Shown piece by piece: positions 47,621 through 56,793 of a DNA stretch of 64,000 nt. Each line of letters starts with the position of its first letter. The first letter of the stretch is position 1. The notes beneath the pieces are model-generated. The model searched no databases and was not told the DNA's origin. It saw only the letters and a program-made list of their open reading frames with translations. A program made the position numbers and the translations under genes. The stretch covers positions 24,140 to 88,139 of the forward strand of contig JAFSXM010000021.1 of the NCBI GenBank assembly GCA_017444095.1, read 5' to 3'. The stretch comes from Rickettsiales bacterium. Lineage in GTDB: Bacteria; Pseudomonadota; Alphaproteobacteria; Rickettsiales; Deianiraeaceae.

Positions 47621-48430
47621 ATGAAGACTGTTTTAACAATCGCCGGTTCTGATTGTAGTGGTGGTGCAGGCATACAAGCAGACATTAAAACAATAACTGC
47701 ACATAAATGTTATGCTATGTCTGTTTTGGCTATGTTAACAGCACAAAATACCACAGGCATACAATCGGCAATAGAAGTTTCTAATGATTTTTTTTCACAA
47801 CAAATCGATAGCTGTTTTAGTGATATTACACCAGATGCTGTAAAAACAGGAGCTTTATTTTCAGCAGATAAAATACATATTACTGCTGAAAAGTTGAAAG
47901 TATACAATGCGAAAAATATTGTAATCGATCCGGTAATGGTTTGCACGGCAAATCACGGAATAACAAATTGTTTATTAAAACAAGAAGCTATACAATCTAT
48001 GATTGAAAAATTATTTCAAATAGCCACCATCATAACACCAAATATTCCAGAGGCAGAAGTATTATATCAAAAAATTACTAATAAAAATATACAAATCCAA
48101 ACAAAAAATGATATGGAGAATGTTGCGAAAATTATTGGCTCAACAGCACAAAATTCATATATTCTCTTGAAAGGAGGACATTTTACACAATGTGATGATT
48201 GCCTTTGTTTTAATAACAGTTGTATATGGATAAATGGCGATAAAATTGAAACAAAAAATACACACGGAACCGGTTGCACATTATCCTCTGCTATTGCAAG
48301 CAACTTAGCTTTAAATCTTGATGTAGAAAATGCAGTGCGATTAGCAAAAAAATATGTCGAATGTGCAATAAGAAATAATCCAAATCTTGGTAAAGGATGC
48401 GGACCAATAAATCATTGTTGGCAATTATAA
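47621..48430 (+). CDS. thiD: Hydroxymethylpyrimidine (phosphate) kinase ThiD
   Basis: 269 residues. IAGSDCSGGAGIQADIKTI, VKTGALFSADKIHI, VIDPVMVCTANHGI and KNTHGTGCTLSSAIASNLA, with the catalytic anion-hole GTGC, are intact. It phosphorylates HMP and HMP-P. It is unlinked to thiE but supports thiamine phosphate synthesis. Confidence 0.95.
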   Translation: MKTVLTIAGSDCSGGAGIQADIKTITAHKCYAMSVLAMLTAQNTTGIQSAIEVSNDFFSQQIDSCFSDITPDAVKTGALFSADKIHITAEKLKVYNAKNIVIDPVMVCTANHGITNCLLKQEAIQSMIEKLFQIATIITPNIPEAEVLYQKITNKNIQIQTKNDMENVAKIIGSTAQNSYILLKGGHFTQCDDCLCFNNSCIWINGDKIETKNTHGTGCTLSSAIASNLALNLDVENAVRLAKKYVECAIRNNPNLGKGCGPINHCWQL

Positions 48431-48469
48431 ACAACTAAAATATGTGCTTCTTATTCTAATGCTTGCTCT

Positions 48470-49165
48470 TTAATTAAAAACTGGATTTCCAATTTTATAT
48501 ACAGGTGTTATACTGCTATCATCAGTAATAACATAATAAACTTTATCAGCATGAAAATTAGGCGAACTCCTAATGTCATATATGTTATCAATAATACCAT
48601 TTCTATAAATCATAACACCTTGCTTTACAACTAAAGAAGAACATGTACATAGATGCATAATGTCTTTATGCGACAAAGTCCAAGGGTCTCTATTAAACCA
48701 AGCATATTTATCATCAGGTATAACATCATACTGATTACTAATATACATTGAGCCAGTAAATAAAAATTTTATCCTCTTCTTCCAATGAGCACGATTAGTA
48801 TTACTAATGATTAGATTATCCGTTTTTTTAATTACCTCTAACAAAAAATCACTTGGATACCTTGCAGATTTTATAACATCTTCCGCCACTATGCAATCAA
48901 AAGATTTGTCGGCTACATCATTTAACTGCCCAGAGTTAATATTGCCAAATAAAATATCAAAATTATAAGCACGAGCTTTTTCAAGTGCAACCATATCATC
49001 GTTCATAATAGTTGCAGTTATGTTTTTCTTTTCGCATATTTTTTTAATTCGCTCATAATCTTCATTGTAAATGAATAGCACACGAGCATCATTTGGTAAT
49101 AAATTAGCAAGAACCACCGACTCCACCTGCCAATCGTCAATTAGGTGTAATCGTGTTTTTGCCAT
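48470..49165 (-). CDS. MetW-like protein lacking the SAM-binding motif
   Basis: 231 residues from MAKTRLHLIDDWQ. The skeleton resembles MetW, a methyltransferase-like partner of homoserine acetyltransferase. ARVLFIYNEDYERIKKI sits where SRVLDLGCGDGELL is expected. KSFDCIVAEDVIKSARYPSDFLLEV matches the SFD-V-L-qtLQ-P segment. IISNTNRAHWKKRIKFLFTGSM matches VSFPNFGHW-R-LL-GRM, and DPWTLSHKDIMHLC sits where the TPNIH-T-DF segment belongs. The glycines of the SAM site (GCGDG) are lost, so enzyme activity is unlikely. metX is not nearby. The assignment is moderate. Confidence 0.6.
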   Translation of the reverse strand: MAKTRLHLIDDWQVESVVLANLLPNDARVLFIYNEDYERIKKICEKKNITATIMNDDMVALEKARAYNFDILFGNINSGQLNDVADKSFDCIVAEDVIKSARYPSDFLLEVIKKTDNLIISNTNRAHWKKRIKFLFTGSMYISNQYDVIPDDKYAWFNRDPWTLSHKDIMHLCTCSSLVVKQGVMIYRNGIIDNIYDIRSSPNFHADKVYYVITDDSSITPVYKIGNPVFN

Positions 49166-49276
49166 AAAAATACACAAGTGTAATAATAGTGATTATAGAA
49201 AAATAAAAGTAAAGGCACACATACAGATGCAACACTATAACAATGAATGATTGAAAAAATCACAAAAGCTAAAATA

Positions 49277-49495
49277 CTACTTGTTTTCAACTTTTTTAGC
49301 CTCCTTTATTTTACGATTAGTTTTTTTCTGCCTGCTCTGCGATTTCAAGTTTAGCTCGTCCTCAATACCTTCTAATCCATCTTTAAATGCACGAATACCA
49401 ATACCAAAGTCTTTCATAATTTTTGGTATTTTCCCCGCACCAAAAAGAACAAGAACGATAGCAAAAATTAAAATCAGCTGTCCAAAACCAACCAT
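49277..49495 (-). CDS. tatA: Sec-independent translocase TatA
   Basis: 72 residues from MVGFGQLILIF. One membrane helix (IAIVLVLFGAGKIPKIMKDFG, with FGxxK-P) and an amphipathic helix are typical of TatA/E, which forms the pore for folded proteins. tatB and tatC are not adjacent. The gene follows rpsG by 19 bases, replacing the usual fusA-tuf. Confidence 0.93.
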   Translation of the reverse strand: MVGFGQLILIFAIVLVLFGAGKIPKIMKDFGIGIRAFKDGLEGIEDELNLKSQSRQKKTNRKIKEAKKVENK

Positions 49496-49514
49496 AGAAC
49501 AACCATCTACCACA

Positions 49515-49991
49515 TTATGCTAAGTGTGCATAGGCCTTGTTAGCCATTGCCATTTTTTGAATAGTAATTTTCTCTTTATATGCTTCTCCTTTCTCTTCCA
49601 TTGCATCGTTAATTTCTTGCGACAATGCTTTATCCATATTTATACCCTTCTTTTTTTGAGCTGCCTTCTTCAAAAGCTTCATTCCAAGAAATACTCTCTT
49701 ATATTCAGGTAATTCAACCGGTACTTGATAATTTGCACCACCAACTCTTCTAACTTTCGTTTGAACTGTTGGCCCAAGCAACATAATAATGGTATTAAAG
49801 CCGGAATTTACATCACCATATTTCTCAATAATCTTTTGTTTAGACATTTCAAGTGCAGAGTAGACAATTTTTTCAGCCACTTCTTTTTTGCCATCCTCCA
49901 TTATTGTATTTATGAAACGAGTTATCATTTCACTACCATATCTTGCATCAGGAATTATCTTTCTTGGACTTCTTTTTTTTCCTCTTGACAT
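49515..49991 (-). CDS. rpsG: Ribosomal protein uS7
   Basis: 158 residues. MSRGKKRSPRKIIPDARYGS, the VRRVGGANYQVPVEL segment and the C-terminal AMANKAYAHLA are typical. It follows rpsL after 15 bases, the start of the normal str operon. Confidence 0.97.
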   Translation of the reverse strand: MSRGKKRSPRKIIPDARYGSEMITRFINTIMEDGKKEVAEKIVYSALEMSKQKIIEKYGDVNSGFNTIIMLLGPTVQTKVRRVGGANYQVPVELPEYKRVFLGMKLLKKAAQKKKGINMDKALSQEINDAMEEKGEAYKEKITIQKMAMANKAYAHLA

Positions 49992-50006
49992 ATCAACAAA
50001 ATAAAA

Positions 50007-50390
50007 CTATTTCTTTGCCTCTTTTGGTCTTTTCATACCATAAATTGACCTTGCTTGTTTTCTATTAGCAACACCTTGGCAATCCAAAGCACCGCGGACG
50101 ATGTGATACCTAACACCCGGCAAGTCTCTAACACGACCACCCTTAACCAATACAACACTATGTTCTTGCAAGTTATGCCCTTCGCCAGCGATATAAGCAA
50201 TAACTTCCATTCCATTTGTTAAACGAACACGAGCAACCTTTCTTAAAGCCGAATTAGGTTTTTTTGGAGTAGTTGTATAAACCTTCAAACAAACAGCACG
50301 AAGCTGTGGATTATTCTTTAATGCAGGGCTCATTGACTTTACAATCTGTCTTTTTCGCCCATGTCTTACTAACTGATTTATCGTTGGCAT
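50007..50390 (-). CDS. rpsL: Ribosomal protein uS12
   Basis: 127 residues. [30 protein letters not shown] and [11 protein letters not shown] are canonical. The lysine of [12 protein letters not shown] is wild type, as expected for streptomycin sensitivity. Confidence 0.98.
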   Translation of the reverse strand: MPTINQLVRHGRKRQIVKSMSPALKNNPQLRAVCLKVYTTTPKKPNSALRKVARVRLTNGMEVIAYIAGEGHNLQEHSVVLVKGGRVRDLPGVRYHIVRGALDCQGVANRKQARSIYGMKRPKEAKK

Positions 50391-50549
50391 CTAATAAACT
50401 AAATACACTAAATGCTTTTGGTTTGTTTTTTTATTGTCAAGAGTTATTTGGAAAGTAAACTTAAATATAACAACACAGCACATTAACATATAAAATGTCA
50501 TTAAACATTGACAATTATTATCAATTACACATAACAAAATGTGTTAGAC

Positions 50550-51792
50550 ATGAGAGAGAGAGAGAGACGAGCAAGATGAATTAGTCCAACACAAGCAAAA
50601 GAACAGCAACTTACACAAAGCCAAGAAAGAAAAGAATGATGAATTTTATACACAATATGAAGATATAGAAAAAGAAGTAAATGCTTATATTGATTTCAAT
50701 AAGGATGTTTTTAGAGATAAAGTTATCTTATGTCCTTGTGATGACCCTGATAAAAGTAAATTTACAAAATACTTCGCACAAAACTTTAAAAGATTAGGTA
50801 TTAAAAAGTTGATTTCAACAAGTTATGCAAAGAATAGCAAGAGTTTTCCACACGATTTATTACAAAGTTGTCTTGAAAAAGATAGTCCATTGTATGATAT
50901 AATGAAAACCGACATCAAGGGCAAGATATTTACACTTGAAGGAGATAAAAACAAAGATGGTTCAATAAATATGTTTGACCTTGAATTCAAAGGATATTTA
51001 GAAGGTGATGGAGATTTTAGAAGCGAAGAAGTAAAAAAGTTGCGGGACGAAGCAGATATTATAATAACAAATCCACCATTTAGTTTATTTAGAGAGTTTG
51101 TTGATTGGATAATGGAGGCAAACAAGAAGTTTTTGATTATTGGAAATAAAAATGCTATAACATATAAGGAAACTTTTAAGTATATTAAAGAGAATAAGTT
51201 ATGGCTTGGTGTTAGTATCGCAAACATTTTTGATATTCCAAAATTTGATGAAAATGGAAAAGAAATGCTTGATGAAAACAATAAATCAATTTGCGAACAA
51301 ACTAAAAATATAACTGGTTTAACAAGATGGTTCACCAACCTTGAACACAACAAAAGACATCAACAAATGCACTTTATGACAATGGAAGAAAACTTGAGAC
51401 ACAACAAAAAAGATTTGCCAAATGGATATGAGAAATACGACAACTATGATGCTATTGAGGTGCCAAAGGTTAGTTTAATCCCAAGTGATTATGATGGAGT
51501 TATGGGAGTTCCTATTACATATCTTGGCAATCACAATCCGGAGGAGTTTGAGATTTTGGGAGCAACACAAAGAGAATGCCACGAATTAGTGCCAGATATT
51601 AAAAAATATGATGATTATAAAGAAATTTTAAATTCAACAAACGAAAAAACTGGTGCTTCTGGCGGTAAAACAAATGAAAATGCAAATTTAATTGGCAGAG
51701 GTCACGGCAAAACATTTTTTAGAAATAATGAAGGAAGAGAAATATATTCCTGTTATCAACGATTATTTATTAAAAAAAGAAATAAAAAATGA
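50550..51792 (+). CDS. EcoRI-type adenine methyltransferase, out of frame through a (GA)8 tract after the ATG
   Basis: ATG at 50550-50552 is directly followed by eight GA repeats (50552-50567). As written the ATG frame ends at a TGA after ten codons. The methyltransferase frame is open from 50554 to 51792 and has no ATG, GTG or TTG before 50809, which is already inside the conserved region. Nine or six GA repeats would join the ATG to it. The protein then begins RERERDEQDELVQHK, followed by LHKAKKEKNDEFYTQYEDIE, close to the N-terminus of the EcoRI methylase. CPCDDPDKSKFTKYFAQNF, GDFRSEEVKKLRDEADIIIT, the catalytic NPPFSLFREF and FLIIGNKNAITYKE follow. The family methylates adenine-N6 in GAATTC; the specificity here is unknown. 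Confidence 0.88.
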
Positions 51793-51817
51793 GTTATTGT
51801 TTTAATGTGTTTATATT

Positions 51818-52987
51818 ATGAAAACAACTTTAAGAACTGATTTAACTATTGGTGAAATTATTGAAGGTTTTGAATATAGCGAAGCCGAAGAAAAAGGACT
51901 TTATGGTTGGAATGGAAAACTGACAATTCAGCCAGAATATCAAAGAAATTATATTTATGGTGATGGTAAAAAAGATGTTGCAGTTATACAATCTTTATTA
52001 AAAGAATATCCTATTGGAGTGTTTTATTTTGTAAAAACAGGTGAAGATAGTTATGAAATACTTGACGGGCAACAGAGAATTACAAGTATTGGAAGATTTT
52101 ATTTACATAAATTTTCAATAATGGACGACAACGATGTTCCGTATTATTTTCATAGTTTGGAAGAAGAGCAACAAAAATTGCTATTAAATACAAAATTGAT
52201 GATATATTTTATAGAAGGTACAGCAAATGAAGTTAGAGAATGGTTTAAGACGGTCAATATCGCAGGAGTTCCATTAAATAATCAAGAAATTAGAAATGCA
52301 ATTTATAGTGGAAAATTTGTTTCTTTGGCAAAAGCAGAGTTTAGTAACTCAACTAATCCACAAAACAAAAAAAGAAAAGCATATATTAAGGGCAATCCAA
52401 AGAGACAAGAGATTTTAGAAGTTGTTTTAGATTGGGTTAGCAGACATAATATAGATGAATATATGTCAAAACATAGGCACGATGAGAATATAAATGAATT
52501 ATATGAGTATCAAAATAAAGTTATTAATTGGATAGAAACAATTTTTATGGAAGTTGAAAAAGAAATGTGTGGTCTTCCTTGGGATGATTTTTATGAAGAA
52601 TATAAAGATAACAAATATGAGCCAATGTTAATAAATCAAAAAGTTAGAGAATTATTTACAGATTTTGCAGTTAAAAATAAAAGCGGAATATACGAATACA
52701 TATTAGGTAATTGCGAAGATCCAAAATTACTTGATATAAGATTTTTTGAAGAAAGTGTTAAAAAATCAAAGTATAAAGAACAGACATATCAAGCACAAAA
52801 TAATCAGGTTTTAATTTCAAATTGTCCAGATTGTATAGCGGAAAATGGAGCAAATAAACAAAAAATATGGAAATATGAAGAAATGGAAGCCGACCACATA
52901 ACCGCTTGGAGCAAAGGCGGTGAAAGCACAAAAGAAAACTGCCAAATGTTATGTATTAGACATAATAGGTTAAAAGGAAATAAATAA
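51818..52987 (+). CDS. DUF262-HNH nuclease, partner of the methyltransferase
   Basis: 389 residues. The N-terminal DUF262 (GmrS-type, ParB/sulfiredoxin-like) domain has [12 protein letters not shown] and [13 protein letters not shown], with the DGQQR motif. It is followed by helices and a C-terminal HNH domain with zinc CxxC (CPDC), [20 protein letters not shown] and [12 protein letters not shown]262 proteins with HNH or related nucleases include the type IV enzyme GmrSD and nuclease effectors that act on phosphorothioated or modified DNA. The gene starts 25 bases after the methyltransferase, so both may be one operon, and it ends at the 3' end of tRNA-Leu. It should be an active nuclease by motifs. 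Confidence 0.9.
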   Translation: MKTTLRTDLTIGEIIEGFEYSEAEEKGLYGWNGKLTIQPEYQRNYIYGDGKKDVAVIQSLLKEYPIGVFYFVKTGEDSYEILDGQQRITSIGRFYLHKFSIMDDNDVPYYFHSLEEEQQKLLLNTKLMIYFIEGTANEVREWFKTVNIAGVPLNNQEIRNAIYSGKFVSLAKAEFSNSTNPQNKKRKAYIKGNPKRQEILEVVLDWVSRHNIDEYMSKHRHDENINELYEYQNKVINWIETIFMEVEKEMCGLPWDDFYEEYKDNKYEPMLINQKVRELFTDFAVKNKSGIYEYILGNCEDPKLLDIRFFEESVKKSKYKEQTYQAQNNQVLISNCPDCIAENGANKQKIWKYEEMEADHITAWSKGGESTKENCQMLCIRHNRLKGNK

Positions 52988-53071
52988 TGGTGCGACCGAG
53001 AGGACTTGAACCTCCACACCTTTCGGCATAGCCACCTCAAGGCTACGTGTCTACCATTCCACCACGATCGC
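52988..53071 (-). tRNA. tRNA-Leu (anticodon GAG)
   Basis: Class II tRNA with a long variable arm. Acceptor stem GCGATCG pairs with CGGTCGC, and anticodon stem TAGCC/GGCTA holds loop TTGAGGT, giving GAG. CCA is encoded and its last base is next to the stop codon of the DUF262-HNH gene. tRNA 3' ends are usual entry points of mobile islands. Confidence 0.93.
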
Positions 53072-53190
53072 AAACTAAATTGAAAAGAAGAAAATACTTT
53101 TTTAAAGTCAATGAAAAACACTTTAACCAACCAGCATCGACCTTGACAAATAAACTGATATTATTAAAACAAGATAACTATAAAAACTCT

Positions 53191-53481
53191 ATGGCAGACA
53201 ACCAACAACTTAAAGACGAAATATTGGAATTTAAACAAAAAATCACATCAAAACAACAGCCACATAAACCACATATTGCAAAAAATAAAAATATGGCCTT
53301 TATTTATGGTTTTTTTGCAGACATATTGGCAGGTGTAATAACGGCATTCGTCTTATACAACATATATCAACATTTCTTTTCTAAAAATATTGCCGTTTTA
53401 ACCATCTTGCTTATTGGATGTATAGCTGGTGGGTTTTATAGCACGATTAAGATGTTTGTAAATTTTAAGAAAGATAATTAA
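53191..53481 (+). CDS. atpI: ATP synthase accessory protein AtpI
   Basis: 96 residues from MADNQQLKDEILEFKQKI. Two membrane helices (ADILAGVITAFVLYNIY and IAVLTILLIGCIAGGFYSTI) match AtpI/AtpZ, an assembly factor of the F0 ring. It precedes atpB by 88 bases, the alphaproteobacterial order. Confidence 0.85.
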   Translation: MADNQQLKDEILEFKQKITSKQQPHKPHIAKNKNMAFIYGFFADILAGVITAFVLYNIYQHFFSKNIAVLTILLIGCIAGGFYSTIKMFVNFKKDN

Positions 53482-53568
53482 CTCTTGTGTTTTATCGCAC
53501 ATAAAAAGTAATATAATTCATTTTTATTGACAATAATAAAGAAGATAGAAGATAAGAATGGAATAAAT

Positions 53569-54303
53569 ATGAGCGGTGGCATTAACCCAATGCATCAGTT
53601 TGAATTAACAAACTTAATCAACATAGAGGCTTTTGGGCATAATTTCAGTATAACAAATGGAGCATTAACAATGTTCGGTGCGATAGTGTTTGTTTTAATT
53701 ATAAGTTTTTTGCTTGGTAAATTTAATAAAATTATTCCCAACCGCCTACAATCTGGATTAGAGATGTCAATGCTGACGATTAAAAACATCTGTGCTGGTT
53801 CATTGGGTGAGATAGGCAAGAAATATGTTCCATTTGTATTTTCAATTTTTCTGTTTGTCTTAACATTAAATTTATTTGGACTAATTCCGGGTTCCTTTGC
53901 TCAAACAAGTCATATTTCAATCACATTTACATTGGCACTCGTAATGTTTTTTGTTTGCATTGCCATCATTATTGCTAAAAGAGGTTTAAAGGCATATAAA
54001 ATTTTCATACCATCAGGAACACCTTGGTGGTTAGTGCCATTGATGTTTGTTTTGGAAATGTTTTCATTTTTTGTTAGACCAGTAAGTTTGGCTGTAAGGT
54101 TGGCGGCGAATATGATAGCAGGGCATGTTATGCTTGATGTTATAGCTTTTTTTGTAATTATGCTGGGTGTTGCAGGAATTGTCCCATTTGCATTTCTTGC
54201 AGTTATGATGGCTTTTGAGCTATTTGTTGCTTTATTGCAAGCATACATTTTCTCCGTCTTTTCTTGTGTATACATCAACGAAGCACTTGAAGGAGGACAT
54301 TAA
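53569..54303 (+). CDS. atpB: ATP synthase F0 subunit a
   Basis: 244 residues from MSGGINPMHQFELTNLI. The channel helices include FVRPVSLAVRLAANMIAGH, with the essential arginine, and FELFVALLQAYIFSVFSCVY. atpE and atpF, which usually follow, are absent; a terminator and an unknown gene follow instead. Confidence 0.95.
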   Translation: MSGGINPMHQFELTNLINIEAFGHNFSITNGALTMFGAIVFVLIISFLLGKFNKIIPNRLQSGLEMSMLTIKNICAGSLGEIGKKYVPFVFSIFLFVLTLNLFGLIPGSFAQTSHISITFTLALVMFFVCIAIIIAKRGLKAYKIFIPSGTPWWLVPLMFVLEMFSFFVRPVSLAVRLAANMIAGHVMLDVIAFFVIMLGVAGIVPFAFLAVMMAFELFVALLQAYIFSVFSCVYINEALEGGH

Positions 54304-54327
54304 TTTAAAATAGAATTACACATATAA

Positions 54328-54369
54328 CAAGAAAATTTTTTTTCTTGTTGTTATTTTTTTTTTTTTTTT
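54328..54369 (+). terminator. Rho-independent terminator of atpB
   Basis: CAAGAAAA (54328-54335) pairs with TTTTCTTG (54340-54347), followed by TTGTTA and a T16 run (54354-54369). The same T16 also lies between a weak TTGTTG (54345) and TATCAT (54369), so it might double as a promoter spacer for the next gene. Confidence 0.65.
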
Positions 54370-54381
54370 ATCATTACAAGT

Positions 54382-55443
54382 ATGGAAAGCGAACAAAATG
54401 AACTTCCAGATTTACAAGAATATAACAATTACAATGATTTTGAACAATATTTTACAAAAAAAATTGACGACCATTTACAGGATGTTCAAACATACACTAG
54501 TGATTGGGATCGGAGATATAAATATTTACATCATTTCAATATGAAACATTTTTTAAACCCTATACAGGAAACAACAGAACAAACAGATCAAGGTGATATA
54601 GATAATATAAAACAACAAATTAAAAAAAATACGCTCACATTGCATGAAAAATATATTTCACAAAAAAACTTCAAAGCTTTTTGCAAAATAGACAGGCCAG
54701 ATTCTGATACAATAAAACACACAACAATAACGATAGCTATGGAAAACAACGATGATAACAACAGTTATCAAATAGTGTATAAGTCAAACGGTAATGATCA
54801 ATATTATAGGTATACAAAAGGAATTTTCAATAATGAACAACAGTTGACACAAGGACATTATCGAGCTATGTCGTGGGACAATACACGAGCTGAGATATGC
54901 AACGGTACTTGGTTGCCTACCAAAAACAAGAGCAGTATTCATACATCAGGCACATATATTGTAATCAACAGAGATAATATACACCAAACTGTTACCATAG
55001 ATATATGTTATGATTACAAAAATAATGATGCACCAAACATAACAGTCGGCGGTGGATCAGTATTTAGAATTAAATTATTGCAAGAAAAAGGCAAATATAC
55101 ATTAAAAGAAATTAAAAAAGGAAATATGATAGAGGATAAGGTTGATGAAAATAGTCTTAGCGAAACTAACGAAAATGCAATACGGGAAGTTATTGATGAC
55201 GAAATGACAGGTAAGTCTTTAAGAGATACCTTAATAGAAGAACCGGAATTATTTAACCTACTGAAACAAATAGGAATAATAAACGATGAGCTATATAACA
55301 AATATTTTAAGCAAATAGAAATAAATATTGAAGATGGACAAGAAGGAAAAGACAAATATACTTATGGCTGTTATTGTTGCGGTATAGATAATGATCAAGT
55401 TAGATTTTGTGGAACTAATTGTTTTACACTTAATTATACATAA
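54382..55443 (+). CDS. Unknown protein with C-terminal cysteine cluster
   Basis: 353 residues, hydrophilic. The middle (residues about 100-240) alternates polar beta-like segments, and a region near residues 250-310 is charged and helical. The C-terminus reads YGCYCCGIDNDQVRFCGTNC, giving five cysteines within about 18 residues. No signal peptide or membrane helix is visible. It resembles the genes at 1304, 2285 and 21192 in composition and tail. The function is unknown. It lies between atpB and ppa, where atpE and atpF would be expected. Confidence 0.72.
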   Translation: MESEQNELPDLQEYNNYNDFEQYFTKKIDDHLQDVQTYTSDWDRRYKYLHHFNMKHFLNPIQETTEQTDQGDIDNIKQQIKKNTLTLHEKYISQKNFKAFCKIDRPDSDTIKHTTITIAMENNDDNNSYQIVYKSNGNDQYYRYTKGIFNNEQQLTQGHYRAMSWDNTRAEICNGTWLPTKNKSSIHTSGTYIVINRDNIHQTVTIDICYDYKNNDAPNITVGGGSVFRIKLLQEKGKYTLKEIKKGNMIEDKVDENSLSETNENAIREVIDDEMTGKSLRDTLIEEPELFNLLKQIGIINDELYNKYFKQIEINIEDGQEGKDKYTYGCYCCGIDNDQVRFCGTNCFTLNYT

Positions 55444-55527
55444 GTGTTTATCGCATATATCCAACAAAAACACTTGCAAATAAAACAAGCAAAACATTCA
55501 AGTTAAAAGATATTTATTGTTTAATAT

Positions 55528-56037
55528 ATGGATGTAGAAAAAATTTCATTGGGTGATTATCCTGAAAATGTTAATGTTATCATTGAAGTTTCAGCCAATA
55601 GTAATGTAAAATATGAAATGGACAAAGAAAGTGGAGCTTTAATGGTGGATAGGTTTTTACATACACCAATGTTTTATCCTGCTAATTATGGCTTTTTGCC
55701 ACATACATTAGCAGACGATGGAGATCCTCTTGATGCATTAGTTTTAACTCGTTGGAAATTACAAGAAGGTTCTGTAATTAAAGCAAGGCCAATTGGTGTA
55801 TTACTGATGGAAGACGAAAAAGGTATGGATGAAAAAATTATCTGTGTTCCAGCAAAAAAGCTTGATAAAGCCTACGAAAATATCAATGATATTAAAGATT
55901 TGCCACAACAAGTTATTGATGAAATCAAACACTTTTTTGAGCATTATAAAGACTTAGAAAATGGTAAGTGGGTGAAAGTTTCCGGAATTGATAATGCAGA
56001 AAAAGCAAAAGAAATAATTAAAAAATTTGTAAAATAA
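55528..56037 (+). CDS. ppa: Inorganic pyrophosphatase
   Basis: 169 residues, family I. KYEMDKESGALMVDRFL, YPANYGFLPHTLADDGDPLD and MEDEKGMDEKIICVPA carry the Mg-binding aspartates. It hydrolyses pyrophosphate in the cytoplasm. birA follows after 17 bases. Confidence 0.97.
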   Translation: MDVEKISLGDYPENVNVIIEVSANSNVKYEMDKESGALMVDRFLHTPMFYPANYGFLPHTLADDGDPLDALVLTRWKLQEGSVIKARPIGVLLMEDEKGMDEKIICVPAKKLDKAYENINDIKDLPQQVIDEIKHFFEHYKDLENGKWVKVSGIDNAEKAKEIIKKFVK

Positions 56038-56054
56038 TCGTTTAAATATCTGGT

Positions 56055-56750
56055 ATGAATATTCAGGTATTTAACGAAATAGATAGCACGCAAATTGAAG
56101 CAAAACGACAAATAGATGCTTGTGGTTTTATTGCTGATAAAATTATCGTCGCCATCAATCAAACAAACGGGATAACAACAAAAAAAGACATTCCTTGGCA
56201 ATCAAAAGCAGGTGATGTGTTGATGTCATGGATACTGAATGTAAATAATCAAAACATCAAAATAAACCACATACTATTTTGTTGTTCGTTAGCAATTAGA
56301 GATATACTAAATGATGAAAGAGAAAAGATAATTGCTTCTACTGATAATAAAGATAAACAACAATTTCTACAAGAAATGAAAATAGAAATTAAATGGCCCA
56401 ATGACACACTCATTAACAAAAGGAAAATTAGTGGTATATTAGCAGAATTTTATAAAAATCATCTCATTATAGGTATTGCCATCAATCTCGTAAAAAATAG
56501 TTTTAAAACCGCTCGTATGCCAGCAACAGATTTTGAAACATTAACCGGAAAATTGCTTGATAGCAAAACTTTCATAAATAACATCTATAATAAATCAAAG
56601 GAGTATATTGATATATTGTTAAAATACGGCTTCACTCCAATCAAAGAACAATGGAAACAATATGCCTATATGCTCGGTCAAGTTGTTGAAAAAAGTGATG
56701 GCAATTTTGTAATGTTTAATGATATTAACGATGACGGAGACATTATCTGA
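56055..56750 (+). CDS. birA: Biotin-protein ligase with altered biotin loop
   Basis: 231 residues, without the N-terminal DNA-binding domain. It attaches biotin to acyl-CoA carboxylase carriers. KWPNDTLINKRKISGILAEF, with the catalytic lysine, and the GIAINLV segment are intact. The normally invariant GRGRRG biotin-loop is instead NGITTKKD in QTNGITTKKDIPWQS. In E. coli BirA the arginine R118 of this loop keeps biotinyl-AMP in the site. The C-terminal domain is present but short (ends DINDDGDII). The enzyme may be functional with relaxed control, or degenerate. Confidence 0.85.
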   Translation: MNIQVFNEIDSTQIEAKRQIDACGFIADKIIVAINQTNGITTKKDIPWQSKAGDVLMSWILNVNNQNIKINHILFCCSLAIRDILNDEREKIIASTDNKDKQQFLQEMKIEIKWPNDTLINKRKISGILAEFYKNHLIIGIAINLVKNSFKTARMPATDFETLTGKLLDSKTFINNIYNKSKEYIDILLKYGFTPIKEQWKQYAYMLGQVVEKSDGNFVMFNDINDDGDII

Positions 56751-56793
56751 TTACAGATAATAATATATCGCTCGCCATATCACTATTTAATCA

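Noticed and set aside
50809..51792. Methyltransferase starting at TTG 50809
   Set aside because: This start removes the conserved EFYTQ and CDDP segments. The true N-terminus is encoded upstream from the GA repeat.
54354..54369. T16 run as a clear phase-variable promoter spacer
   Set aside because: A hairpin lies directly upstream, so the run is better explained as the terminator tail of atpB; the promoter idea is left as a minor option.
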